A stretch of DNA of 29,828 nucleotides. It comes from JBOFFC01 sp051648405. Lineage in GTDB: Bacteria; Planctomycetota; Planctomycetia; Pirellulales; Lacipirellulaceae. The DNA is taken from assembly GCA_051648405.1 (NCBI GenBank), contig JBOFFC010000166.1, forward strand, positions 1 to 29,828, written 5' to 3'. Numbering within the stretch: the stretch's first letter is position 1; each line of letters opens with the position of its first letter. Shown piece after piece: positions 7,406-15,160 of this stretch. The position numbers and the translations under genes were made by a program. The notes under the pieces were generated by a model that saw only the letters and a list, made by a program, of their open reading frames with translations, was not told the origin of the DNA and made no database searches.

Positions 7406-9100
7406 ATGTCCCCGAGCGAAGCCGACAAGCTGCTCGACCTAGTGCGCAAGAGCGAGCTCGTGCCCCCGGAGCGGCTCGACTCGGTCCTTGATCGCCTGCG
7501 CAACGAGCGCGGCGGGACGCTCCCCGAGTCGCAGGTCGAGCTCGCCGACCTGCTGATCGCCGCCGACGTGCTCACCCGCTGGCAGGCCGACAAGCTGCTC
7601 GCCGGCAAGCACCGCGGGTTCAAGCTCGGCAAGTACAAGCTGCTCGGCCAGATCGGCAAGGGGGGGATGAGCCACGTCTACCTCGCCGAGCACATCCTGA
7701 TGCGCCGGCGGGTGGCGGTCAAAGTGCTGCCCGTGAAGCGCGTCAACGACCGCAGCTACTTGCAGCGATTCCAGCTCGAAGCCCGCGCCGCGGCGCGCCT
7801 CGACGACCCCAACATCGTCCGTGTCTACGACATCGACAACGACGGGGACACGCACTACATCGTCATGGAGTACGTCGAGGGGCGCGACCTGCACCAGACG
7901 GTCGCGGCCGACGGCCCTCTGCCGTACGAGGTCGCCGCCGACTACATCGCGCAGGTGGCGCGGGGCCTCGAGCACGCCCACCAGATGGGCCTCGTGCACC
8001 GCGACATCAAGCCGGCGAACTGCCTGGTCGATTCGACGAAGACGATCAAGCTGCTCGACATGGGCCTCGCGAAGCTGACCGACGACGAGACGTCGCTGAC
8101 GCTCGCCAACGACGAGAACGTGCTGGGGACGGCCGACTACTTGGCGCCCGAGCAGGCCCTCAACAGCCACACGGCCGACGCCCGGGCCGACATCTACAGC
8201 CTCGGCTGCACGCTGTACTTCTTGCTCGTCGGGCGCCCCCCGTTCCCCGAGGGGTCGATCAGCGAGCGGCTGCTTAAGCACCAGGTCGAGTCGCCCGAGA
8301 GCATCCTCAACAAGCGGCACGACTGCCCGCTGGCGCTGGTCGATATCTGCACGCGGATGATGGCGAAGAAGCCCGCCGAGCGGCCGCAAACGGCCGGCGA
8401 CGTGGCGAACCTGCTCTCCGACTGGCTATCCGGGCGTGACTACGTTCCCGTTCACGGCCGGCCGCCGCTGACGGGCGAGGGTTCAGGCACAGGCATGGGG
8501 AGCGGACTCGGGAGCGGACTCGGCCGATTCGGCCAAGCGGGCGCACCCGGTTCCGTCGGCGCGGCGGGCTCGGCGTCGGGGTCGGGTAAAGGGCGCGGCC
8601 TGGGTGGAAACATCGCCGCCATGCGGACCACTCCACTCCCGTCGTCGAACACCCCCCCCGCACGCAGCTCGGCGACCTCCGACACCGAGGAAGACATCGG
8701 CCTCGCGCCAATCGAAGACGAGGGGGACGACCCCCGTTCGCGGAACGCCAAGAAGGCCGCCTCGTCCTCCGGTGTGCTATCGGACGAGAGCAGCCCTAAG
8801 GTCGGGGGGGGATCGAAGAAGGGGGGGAGCGGCGCCAAGCCCGGGTCGAGCAAGGCCTCGGGCTCGGGGTCCAAGGCGTCGCTCAGCACGACGTCGCAAC
8901 GCCCCAAATCGATCTTTGAAGAAGAGTACGCCAAGCAGGTCGATGACCCCATCGCCCGCCGTGCGGCGATGGCGGATCAGTACGACCCGCTCCACCCCCC
9001 CGGCTACGTAAATCCCTACATGCGGACCCCCTGGTACGTCTGGGCGGGGCTCGGTGTCGGGGCGCTGGCCCTCGTGGGGGTCGTGATCGCGCTACTTTAG
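7406..9100 (+). CDS. Tail-anchored serine/threonine protein kinase
   Basis: Start taken at the ATG at 7406, giving 564 residues; an in-frame ATG at 7352 would add 18 arginine- and proline-rich residues. Residues 1-72 are helical and precede the kinase, as in many planctomycete kinases. The kinase domain spans about 76-355: glycine loop IGKGGMSHVY (84-92), VAVK Lys106, Glu near 125, HRDIKPAN (198-205), and DMG in place of DFG at 218-220. It then runs into a long Gly/Ser-rich low-complexity linker and ends with a single membrane helix, VWAGLGVGALALVGVVIALL, at the extreme C-terminus. The kinase would face the cytoplasm with almost nothing outside. The substrate is unknown. It is convergent with the OleA-like gene, 28 bp away. 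Confidence 0.93.
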   Translation: MSPSEADKLLDLVRKSELVPPERLDSVLDRLRNERGGTLPESQVELADLLIAADVLTRWQADKLLAGKHRGFKLGKYKLLGQIGKGGMSHVYLAEHILMRRRVAVKVLPVKRVNDRSYLQRFQLEARAAARLDDPNIVRVYDIDNDGDTHYIVMEYVEGRDLHQTVAADGPLPYEVAADYIAQVARGLEHAHQMGLVHRDIKPANCLVDSTKTIKLLDMGLAKLTDDETSLTLANDENVLGTADYLAPEQALNSHTADARADIYSLGCTLYFLLVGRPPFPEGSISERLLKHQVESPESILNKRHDCPLALVDICTRMMAKKPAERPQTAGDVANLLSDWLSGRDYVPVHGRPPLTGEGSGTGMGSGLGSGLGRFGQAGAPGSVGAAGSASGSGKGRGLGGNIAAMRTTPLPSSNTPPARSSATSDTEEDIGLAPIEDEGDDPRSRNAKKAASSSGVLSDESSPKVGGGSKKGGSGAKPGSSKASGSGSKASLSTTSQRPKSIFEEEYAKQVDDPIARRAAMADQYDPLHPPGYVNPYMRTPWYVWAGLGVGALALVGVVIALL

Positions 9101-9128
9101 CCCGGGGTGGAAGGCGACGCGGCGAGCG

Positions 9129-10157
9129 TTACGCCCACTCGACCGCCATCATCAGACAGTTGACCCCCGAGCCGATCCCCAGCAGCGCCACGCGGTCCCC
9201 TGCGCCGACGAAGCCCTCTTCGGCCGCCATCGACAGGGACGCCGGCAGGGCCGCGGCGCCCGTGTTCCCCAGGCGGTCGAACGTCGCGTAGTCGATGGCC
9301 GGATCGACCCCTAGCGCGCCGAGCATCCGTTTACGGTGCGCCGAGCCGACTTGGTGGCAGACGGTCCGCCGCACGTCGCTCGGCGACCACGCGGCTTCGC
9401 TCAGCAAACGCGTGTAGTTCTCGGCGCCCGCGGCCACTCCCGCCTCGAGCAGCCGCTCGCTGTCGGTCCGCATGACCTCAACCAGGCCTTCGCTGCGGCA
9501 GAGCGTGTGGTGCTCGGTCCGCGCCAGCGCCGACGACGCCACGAGCCTCCGCCCCGTGCTGCTGAGCGATTCGTCGCAGAGAACCACCGCGGCGCTCGCC
9601 GAGCCGATCGTCAGCGACGCGATCGAGTCCTTGAGCGTCTCGCGCGTGAGCGACTGGTCGGCGTTGAGCTGCGCGATCGTGTTCTCAACCAGCGTCCGGC
9701 CGGTTTCGGTCCCGACCACCACGCCGGCCTTGATGCGGCCCACCTCGATCAGCGACGCGACGAGGTCCACGCCGCTGAGGACCCCCAGGCAGGCGTTCGA
9801 CACGTCGTGCGCGATGCAGGCGGTCGGCAGACGCAAGGCGTGGTGCACGCGGCACGCGGTGGCCGGCTCGAGGCAGTCGCGGCAGACGCTCCCGTGCAGG
9901 CAGGCGCCGAACACGTCGCGGGGCAGGCCGCTCCGCTGGATCGCCAGGTCCGCCGTGCGGATGCTCACGTCGCCGGGGAGCGTTCCCGGCGGGAAGAACC
10001 GCCGCTCGCGGATCCCGCTCATCAGCTCGAGCCGCCCCTCGGGCAGGCGGAGGCGGCGGTACAGCGGCTCTAGACGGCGCTCGACCTCGTCGCTGCTGAC
10101 GACTTCGTCCGGCAGGACGTGGGCGACCGCTTCGATGCAGACCCGACGGAACCGCAC
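9129..10157 (-). CDS. oleA: OleA-type thiolase (long-chain acyl condensing enzyme, FabH-like fold)
   Basis: 342 residues from the GTG at 10155-10157, close to the roughly 338 of characterised OleA. The catalytic triad is visible: Cys123 in SNACLGVLSGVD, His268 in CHQVGSAH and Asn298 in RLGNTGAAALP. Glu97 in SVCRDCLEPAT aligns with the glutamate that marks OleA rather than FabH. The ending ALLGIGSGVNCLMMAVEW also resembles Xanthomonas OleA. OleA joins two fatty acyl-CoAs head to head into a 2-alkyl-3-keto acid, the first step of long-chain olefin synthesis. oleB, oleC and oleD are not in the window. The frame stays open upstream to 10535, but that extension is Arg/Pro-rich and unlike the family. 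No clear Shine-Dalgarno precedes the GTG. Confidence 0.85.
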   Translation of the reverse strand: MRFRRVCIEAVAHVLPDEVVSSDEVERRLEPLYRRLRLPEGRLELMSGIRERRFFPPGTLPGDVSIRTADLAIQRSGLPRDVFGACLHGSVCRDCLEPATACRVHHALRLPTACIAHDVSNACLGVLSGVDLVASLIEVGRIKAGVVVGTETGRTLVENTIAQLNADQSLTRETLKDSIASLTIGSASAAVVLCDESLSSTGRRLVASSALARTEHHTLCRSEGLVEVMRTDSERLLEAGVAAGAENYTRLLSEAAWSPSDVRRTVCHQVGSAHRKRMLGALGVDPAIDYATFDRLGNTGAAALPASLSMAAEEGFVGAGDRVALLGIGSGVNCLMMAVEWA

Positions 10158-10749
10158 GGCGTCGTTGGGGGGAACGGAGGGAGTCGGAAGGTGGGGCGCC
10201 GCGGATACAGGTTGAGGATAGCCCCCGCGCGTCGCGGGGACGACCCGCCGTCGCCCCCGCGAGAACCGAGCGACGTCGCCGCACCGCGATGCAATCCTCG
10301 GCCCGCCGCCGAAGGATCGGACCGCACCCCGCCGGCGGGCTAGCGGGGGGGGATCCGGCAACGCGCGGGCGCCGATCGGCTGCGTTTTGGCCCTTCGCAG
10401 GTCGAGTTCGGGGGCGTCGAGGACGACCGCTTGCCCAATTGGTTGTGCTAGCGTGGAGTGTCGCCTCCCAAAATCTTGTCGATGCACGATGAAAGCCTTC
10501 GGCTTCGGTATCTTTCCGCCCGGTGACTTGCTCACCGTACGAGGCCGTCGATCGACGGTCGCCCAACAACCCGGGGTCTGCGAAGGACCGCCAACTACCG
10601 AACCGAGGGAGACGACGCCCGTCGGGGCGGTTCACGAGGCGCCCGAGGGCGCCGATTGACTCGCCCCGCCCCGCGACGAGCACCCCGGCGTGTCAGGGAA
10701 GACAAACGGCGCGAGGGACTTTGCGCCGGTAGACACGCCCCGTAGGGTC

Positions 10750-10775
10750 CGGCCCGCCAACGAACCGGCGGGCCG
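10750..10775 (+). promoter_or_regulatory. Perfect 9-bp hairpin in the leader of the amidotransferase-like gene
   Basis: CGGCCCGCC (10750-10758) and GGCGGGCCG (10767-10775) are exact reverse complements with an 8-base loop. No U-run follows, so it is not a standard terminator. It lies about 130 bp before the start codon. Confidence 0.5.
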
Positions 10776-10865
10776 CGTTGTTGGGGCGCTTGCGTGTAAC
10801 AGCGCGAGCGCGCACGGCGCCCGCTTTCTCGCGGCGAGGCCGTTGATTGCACAGACCCGTCCACT

Positions 10866-10884
10866 CGGCGCCACGATGGCGCCG
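10866..10884 (+). promoter_or_regulatory. Perfect 8-bp hairpin close to the start of the amidotransferase-like gene
   Basis: CGGCGCCA, a 3-base loop CGA, and TGGCGCCG form a tight stem ending 21 bases before the ATG at 10906. The Shine-Dalgarno-like GGGAG at about 10891 follows it directly, so folding could affect ribosome access. Confidence 0.5.
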
Positions 10885-10905
10885 TCAGCAGGGAGCGCTA
10901 GACCA

Positions 10906-11649
10906 ATGCCGAAGCCCGTCATCGCACTGAACGCCGATTTCCGCCGCGCAGCCAGCGACAAGCCCGCGGTGAGCTACGTCCCCGCCGGCTACTACGACGC
11001 CTTGCTCGAGGCCGGCGCGCTGCCGCTGATCCTCCCGCCGCTGGCCGACGAGGAGGACCTCAACCAGGCGCTCGACCTGGTCGATGGCGTCCTGCTGGTC
11101 GGGGGCGCCGACCTCGACCCGCGCCGCGATGGCTGGATGCTGCACCCCGCCGTCCGGCCGCTCGACCCGCGTCGCGAGACGTTCGACCGCACGCTCGCCC
11201 GCGTGGTCTGCGAGCGCCGCATGCCCGTGTTCGGCATCGGCCTGGGGATGCAGTTGCTGAACGTCACGATGGGGGGCAACCTGTTCCTGCACCTGCCGGA
11301 GGACCTCCCGAGCGCGTTGCCACACAGGGACTCGCTCGACCCCGCGCACCGGCACACGCTCGAGCTCACGCCGGGGTCGATCATGGACCGCGTCTACGGC
11401 GACGGCGAGCTGCGTGTGAACAGTTGGCACCACATGGCGATCGACGAGCTCGCCGAAGGCTTCCAGGTCACCGCCCGCTGCCCGGACGGAGTGATCGAAG
11501 CGATCGAGACCATGGAGGGCGACTGGTTCGCGATGGGGACGCAGTTCCACCCCGAGGCCGGGACCGCCAGCGCGCTCGACCTGCGGATCTTCGAAGAGTT
11601 CTTGATGGGCGTGAAGGAACACGCCAACCCGGTGCGTATGGCTGCCTGA
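10906..11649 (+). CDS. Peptidase C26 (PuuD-like) class-I glutamine amidotransferase homologue lacking the catalytic Cys
   Basis: A 247-residue protein with the gamma-glutamyl-GABA hydrolase fold: DGVLLVGGADLDP, then the nucleophile-elbow region FGIGLGMQLLNVTMGG at 109-124, VNSWHHMAID, and GTQFHPEAGT with His215 and Glu217. In active members the elbow reads GICRGxQ. Here Cys is Gly112 (GGC, one base from TGC) and Arg is Leu113. The His and Glu partners remain. Hydrolysis by the usual thiol mechanism is therefore not expected; a binding or regulatory role is possible, or the whole subfamily may share this change. The ATG at 10906 is chosen because upstream residues are Arg/Ala-rich and precede the family's N-terminus. 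A strong terminator follows. Confidence 0.88.
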   Translation: MPKPVIALNADFRRAASDKPAVSYVPAGYYDALLEAGALPLILPPLADEEDLNQALDLVDGVLLVGGADLDPRRDGWMLHPAVRPLDPRRETFDRTLARVVCERRMPVFGIGLGMQLLNVTMGGNLFLHLPEDLPSALPHRDSLDPAHRHTLELTPGSIMDRVYGDGELRVNSWHHMAIDELAEGFQVTARCPDGVIEAIETMEGDWFAMGTQFHPEAGTASALDLRIFEEFLMGVKEHANPVRMAA

Positions 11650-11695
11650 GGGCGCACGCGGGAACGTCGTGAGCGAACGGATTCGCTCCCCATCA

Positions 11696-11740
11696 CACGG
11701 CCCGGCGTGCGGCCACGCGCGCCGGGCCGTGTTGGTTTTT
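11696..11740 (+). terminator. Intrinsic terminator after the amidotransferase-like gene
   Basis: CACGGCCCGGCG (11696-11707) pairs perfectly with CGCCGGGCCGTG (11720-11731) around a 12-base loop, followed by TTGGTTTTT. The stem is 12 bp and the U-rich tail follows directly. It lies 47 bp after the stop codon. Confidence 0.88.
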
Positions 11741-11742
11741 AG

Positions 11743-11813
11743 GGTGGGTGAAAACCCACCAGCACGGTTCGTAGAGTCGGCGCCTTGACTCGCAGGGTGG
11801 GCGCCAACCCACC
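11743..11813. repeat. Pair of GGTGGG...CCCACC hairpins
   Basis: GGTGGGT-GAAA-ACCCACC at 11743-11760 and GGTGGG-CGCCAA-CCCACC at 11796-11813 are two similar small palindromes, 35 bp apart, between the convergent amidotransferase-like and PfpI genes. They look like a short intergenic repeat duplicated in place. They may assist termination on either strand, but no U-run follows either stem. Confidence 0.55.
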
Positions 11814-11830
11814 ATCCGCTCCAAACGGCG

Positions 11831-12412
11831 TCACGCCCTGAGCGTCCCCCCGAGCACCCCCACGAAGGCCCGCAACCAGGCCGGGTGGGCGGGCCACGCC
11901 GGCGCGGTCACCAGGGCCCCATCGACGCAAGCGCTGTCGAGACCCGGGGAGGGTTCGTCCCACACGCCCCCGGCGAGCAGCACGTCGGCCTTGCAGGCGG
12001 GGTAGGCCTGCATCCGCTTGCCGGTGACGACCCCCGCCGCCGCCAGCAACTGGGCCGCGTGGCAGATCGCCGCGATCGGCTTGCCGGCCGAAGCGAAGGC
12101 CCGCACCAGGTCGAGCACCGACTCGTTCGTTCGCAGGTACTCCGGCGCACGGCCGCCGGGGATCACGAGGCCCGCGAAATCGGCGGCGTTCACCGCCGCA
12201 AAGTCGCCGGTGATCGCAAAGTTATGGCCGCGTTTCTCGCTATAGGTCTGTTGCCCCTCGAAGTCGTGGATCGACGTCGCCACGGTGTCCCCCGGCTTCT
12301 TCCCCGGGCAGACCGAAACGCAGTCGTAGCCCACCATCGAGAGGGCCTGAAACGGGACCATGACTTCGTAGTCTTCGACGAAGTCGCCAACCAGGAACAA
12401 GAGTCTCCGCAT
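11831..12412 (-). CDS. DJ-1/PfpI family protein
   Basis: 193 residues from the ATG at 12410-12412, beginning MRRLLFLVGDFVEDYEVMVP. The family's conserved Glu is in DFVEDYE, and the nucleophile elbow is in PIAAICHAAQLLAAAG with Cys followed by His, as in PfpI and DJ-1. GLVIPGGRAPEYLRTN is the typical strand-loop before it. Members include proteases, deglycase-like enzymes and stress proteins; the specific activity cannot be read from sequence. The start follows the family: an upstream in-frame GTG would add 17 residues before the first beta strand. It is convergent with the amidotransferase-like gene. Confidence 0.9.
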   Translation of the reverse strand: MRRLLFLVGDFVEDYEVMVPFQALSMVGYDCVSVCPGKKPGDTVATSIHDFEGQQTYSEKRGHNFAITGDFAAVNAADFAGLVIPGGRAPEYLRTNESVLDLVRAFASAGKPIAAICHAAQLLAAAGVVTGKRMQAYPACKADVLLAGGVWDEPSPGLDSACVDGALVTAPAWPAHPAWLRAFVGVLGGTLRA

Positions 12413-12470
12413 CGGACCAGAGAGGGTTGGAGTGCGAGACGCGTCGGCGCCGCGTTGGACCACGCCGACG

Positions 12471-12893
12471 TTATTCCTTCTTCGACGTCAGGTTGAACTC
12501 GAACTCGTTGTTCTCCCCCGACTTCACCTCTCCGCTCAAAGTCGTTTCCGAATTGTAACGCGCCGGGATGTACTCCTCGTGGAGTCGCGTTCCCATCGAA
12601 GGGATGATGTCGCCCATGGGGCGCGACGCCTCGACCTTGACGCGGTGTTTGCCGGGGACCGCCTTGAGGGAGAACTTCCCGTCGTGGATCGGGCCCGCGT
12701 CCGGCGAACCGGCCCCCTCGGGGGTGAACGTCACAAAGCCCGTCGAGATGGGCTCGCCGTCGAAGGTGACGGTTCCCGAGATCGCCGACTTCCCGTTAGC
12801 GGGACCGCAGCCGCAGAGGGTCGCGACGACGAGCGACGCCGCCAACCCTAGCCATCGACTGCTTCGACTGCTTCTGAAAAAATGCCTGGTCAT
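12471..12893 (-). CDS. Carboxypeptidase-regulatory-like lipoprotein coupled to DUF1559
   Basis: A 140-residue lipoprotein. The signal peptide ends in ATLCGCG with lipobox LCGC and Cys29 as the likely acylated residue. The mature part is a beta-sandwich of the kind seen in planctomycete carboxypeptidase-regulatory-like proteins: SGTVTFDGEPISTGFVTFTP, then DGKFSLKAVPGKHRVKVEAS. It ends with Lys/Glu. Its ATG overlaps the TGA of the DUF1559 gene as ATGA, so translation is probably coupled. This gene pair is a recurring arrangement in planctomycetes. The protein is expected at a membrane surface; its role is unknown. Confidence 0.88.
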   Translation of the reverse strand: MTRHFFRSSRSSRWLGLAASLVVATLCGCGPANGKSAISGTVTFDGEPISTGFVTFTPEGAGSPDAGPIHDGKFSLKAVPGKHRVKVEASRPMGDIIPSMGTRLHEEYIPARYNSETTLSGEVKSGENNEFEFNLTSKKE

Positions 12894-13924
12894 CAGAGGG
12901 CTTCGTCTCCGTTTCGGCTTCCGAGGGCGTTGTAAACGAGCAAGTCGATCCCGTCCGTGATCGTCTCGACCGAACCGTCCACACGGGCCGCGTTGACGAC
13001 GCCAGGGTGGTAGCTGCGGGCCGACATCTGGAAGTCCGTGCCGACCAAGTTGCACGGGACCGCCTCCTGCTGGAATTGGCAGAACGGGATGCGGTCGGGG
13101 AGGCTCGTGTTGGGGGGGTTGAGCGTCGTGAACGAGACCCCGCCGTGAATCGGGTTGTAGTACCTCCCGCGGATGTCGGGGATGGGGGGCGACGCCGAGT
13201 CGGCGACCAGCTTGATCTCGCTGAAGGCGAGCGTGTTGGAAGTCCCGTCGGTCACTTCGGCGATCCGGACCCCGCCACGCTCCGACTCTTTCCGGCGCGC
13301 GAAGTACACCCCGTCCTGGTAGGCGCTCGAGGCCGTGCCGGTGTGCTGCGGGTTCGTGCCGTTCAGCAAAGGCTTGTTCAGGAACTGACTCCCGGTGCAG
13401 CCGACGTAGTTGCCGTGGAAGCCCTGCGTCGGGGGCACGTCGGTCGGGCTGCCGCTCCACCCCCCTGGGTAGGTGACGATCTTCGCCGGCAGCTCGTCCG
13501 AGGGGCACAACATCGCCGAGATCACGGTCTCGGAACGAAGGAACTGGAAGGCCATGGCGCCGGTCTTCATGTGCTCCTCAAACTGCTGCGAGAGGACGTT
13601 CTCCTCGAGATACGGCAGCAGCTCGTGCAGCCAGCAGCGCCGGTTCTGGTTGGCGGGCCCCGACGCCGTGTTGGGGGAAATCCACCCGTACGTGCCGTGC
13701 GGAAAGAACTTCTTCGACGACTCGTAGTTGAGCGACGCGAGGGCGAGCTGCCGCATGTTGTTCGTGCATTGCGAACGCCGTGCGGCTTCGCGCGCCGCCT
13801 GGACGGCGGGCAACAACATCGCGACCAGGATGCCGATGATGGCGATGACGACGAGCAACTCAACGAGCGTGAACGCGCGGTCGTGGAGGACGTGACGGGA
13901 CACGGCGGCAGGACGGGGGTTCAC
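12893..13924 (-). CDS. DUF1559 pseudopilin-like protein
   Basis: 343 residues from the GTG at 13922-13924. Residues about 15-45 hold a type IV prepilin N-terminus, RAFTLVELLVVIAIIGILVA, where a prepilin peptidase would cut before Phe, with the Glu at +5. It continues MLLPAVQAAREAARRSQCTN as in DUF1559 proteins, and the C-terminus has the family's final DGIDLLVYNALGSRNGDE. Planctomycetes carry many paralogues; they are thought to be pilin-like surface or envelope proteins. I chose this GTG because a GAGG lies about eight bases upstream; longer starts add Arg/Cys-rich residues that do not fit. The downstream lipoprotein gene overlaps by four bases. Confidence 0.92.
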   Translation of the reverse strand: MNPRPAAVSRHVLHDRAFTLVELLVVIAIIGILVAMLLPAVQAAREAARRSQCTNNMRQLALASLNYESSKKFFPHGTYGWISPNTASGPANQNRRCWLHELLPYLEENVLSQQFEEHMKTGAMAFQFLRSETVISAMLCPSDELPAKIVTYPGGWSGSPTDVPPTQGFHGNYVGCTGSQFLNKPLLNGTNPQHTGTASSAYQDGVYFARRKESERGGVRIAEVTDGTSNTLAFSEIKLVADSASPPIPDIRGRYYNPIHGGVSFTTLNPPNTSLPDRIPFCQFQQEAVPCNLVGTDFQMSARSYHPGVVNAARVDGSVETITDGIDLLVYNALGSRNGDEAL

Positions 13925-14514
13925 AGGGTGACCTCGGAGAGATAGCGGCGAGCAGAAAACAGAAGAGAAGCGGAGCGCGGGGCACCCGTTCCTTCGGGCG
14001 TGTCCGTGCCGTGCCGTGCAGGGCGAGTAGCGATTCGCAGATAGCGTAAGCTGCCACCGCCCCGCTCCAAGGAGACAATCGGCCCGTTGGCAAAGGCGTG
14101 GGGGGGAAGCGGGTCGCACCTGCACGGCACGCACGCAACCGACTCAGCAGGTCCGAGAAAAGGGGCGAGATCCGGGACAAGGGCAAGTCGAGCCCGCGGC
14201 GTGCAATTTTTAATAGTAGCCGCATGCGATTGACGATTGACGCCAAACGCATGTCGATTATTTGCCAATCCGCGCGATCGACTTCGCCATCGGGCGTGCT
14301 GCGGCTCGCGACGACGCCGGCCGGCTGCAGCGACCCGCACGGCCGGGGTGGGGGCGCGACACCACTCCATCTGCCCTTACGGACGCTCTCGCCACCCTCG
14401 TCGTGACCCTCCCCAGGAAAGCCGCGGACCCCCCGCGCGAACGGCTTGCTCACGCCCGAAAGACCATCACGCACCTACAACTACAATCCCCACGGGCGGG
14501 CGGGTAGGATACGG
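13925..14514. other. 590-bp intergenic region between DUF1559 and the thioesterase gene
   Basis: Both flanking genes read leftward. I find no supported gene. The clearest feature is an AT-rich island at 14205-14245 containing AATTTTTAATAGTAG and a tandem GATTGAC-GATTGAC; on the minus strand TACTAT (14218-14213) could be a -10 for DUF1559, but no good -35 pairs with it. The rest is GC-rich without strong stems. Confidence 0.4.
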
Positions 14515-14922
14515 CTAGGCGCTCGTCGGGCGTTCGTCGTTGACCTCGAGGTACTCGGGGATCCGTTGGATCTGGCCGCTGCGGTCGATGCAGGCGATCG
14601 TGCTCTCCCCTTCGGCGATCAGCCGCCCCCCGACGGTGACGCGGTAGCGGTGGTCGATCCGAGCGCCGCGGGCCCGTTCGGTCCGGATCCAGACGCGGAG
14701 CGTGTCGCCGTAGCGGCTGGGGTAGTGGAACTTGCACTGCACCTTGCTGACCACCAGCAGCACGCCGGCCGCTTCGAGGTCGGCGTAACTGTGCCCGACC
14801 GCCTTGAGCAGCTCGATGCGGGCGAGCTCGAAGTAGCGGAAGTAGTTCGAGTGGTGAACGACCCCTTGGGCGTCGGTCTCGTAGTACCGGACCTCGAGGT
14901 CGAACTCGTGTTCGCGCGTCAT
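14515..14922 (-). CDS. YbgC/FadM-type acyl-CoA thioesterase (4HBT hotdog)
   Basis: 135 residues from the ATG at 14920-14922, the usual length for YbgC-like proteins; a TTG at 14964 would add 14 residues. The signature RYYETDAQGVVHHSNYFRYF carries the catalytic Asp, followed by FELARIELLKAVGHSYADLE. The later part (VQCKFHYPSRYGDTLRVWIR) is typical 4HBT. These enzymes hydrolyse acyl-CoA, or in the Tol-Pal context associate with the envelope. No tol or pal genes are nearby. It may release free fatty acids or supply the lipid functions seen elsewhere in the window, but that link is only inference. Confidence 0.88.
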   Translation of the reverse strand: MTREHEFDLEVRYYETDAQGVVHHSNYFRYFELARIELLKAVGHSYADLEAAGVLLVVSKVQCKFHYPSRYGDTLRVWIRTERARGARIDHRYRVTVGGRLIAEGESTIACIDRSGQIQRIPEYLEVNDERPTSA

Positions 14923-15050
14923 GCCGAGCTTGGTGGGAGGGGCGGCGTAGGAGGGATTCGCCAAGCCGCGCTGACCGGGGTGGGGCCCGATCGGCGCCGA
15001 GAGGCTTGCGTTTTGGCGGGGGCCTGCCCGACCGTACCGGACCCCGCGAG

Positions 15051-15079
15051 TTGCAACAAGCCGTTGCTGATTCTATCTT
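15051..15079 (+). promoter_or_regulatory. Candidate sigma70-like promoter for the ACT-domain gene
   Basis: TTGCAA (15051-15056) and TATCTT (15074-15079) are separated by 17 bp; each matches its consensus at four of six positions. It lies 81 bp before the ATG at 15161, in the AT-richest part of a GC-rich divergent region. This is the best-formed -35/-10 pair I noticed in the window. Confidence 0.45.
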
Positions 15080-15160
15080 TACGGCTATTGGGGTCGGCCA
15101 CGCCGGGCCCTTTGCCGTCCCCGCCCTAGGCCCCCCCTATCCCAGGCGAACGAGGCGCCG

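Larger units (their letters stand above)
10158..10905. other. 748-bp divergent intergenic region between oleA and the amidotransferase-like gene
   Basis: No gene is supported. The frame of oleA is open through about half of it, but the translation has no domain. It must hold two divergent promoters, and I cannot place either with confidence. The right half holds two strong hairpins, listed separately, close to the downstream gene. A short AAGCC-TTC-GGCTT stem lies near 10493. Confidence 0.4.

Noticed and set aside
10158..10535. N-terminal extension of OleA up to 10535
   Set aside because: Low-complexity Arg/Pro-rich residues absent from the family; the GTG at 10157 gives the normal length.
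12893..13508. Extended minus-strand frame running upstream of the lipoprotein gene
   Set aside because: The extension overlaps DUF1559 in another frame and is Arg/Pro-rich; the lipoprotein signal peptide and ATGA overlap fix the start at 12893.
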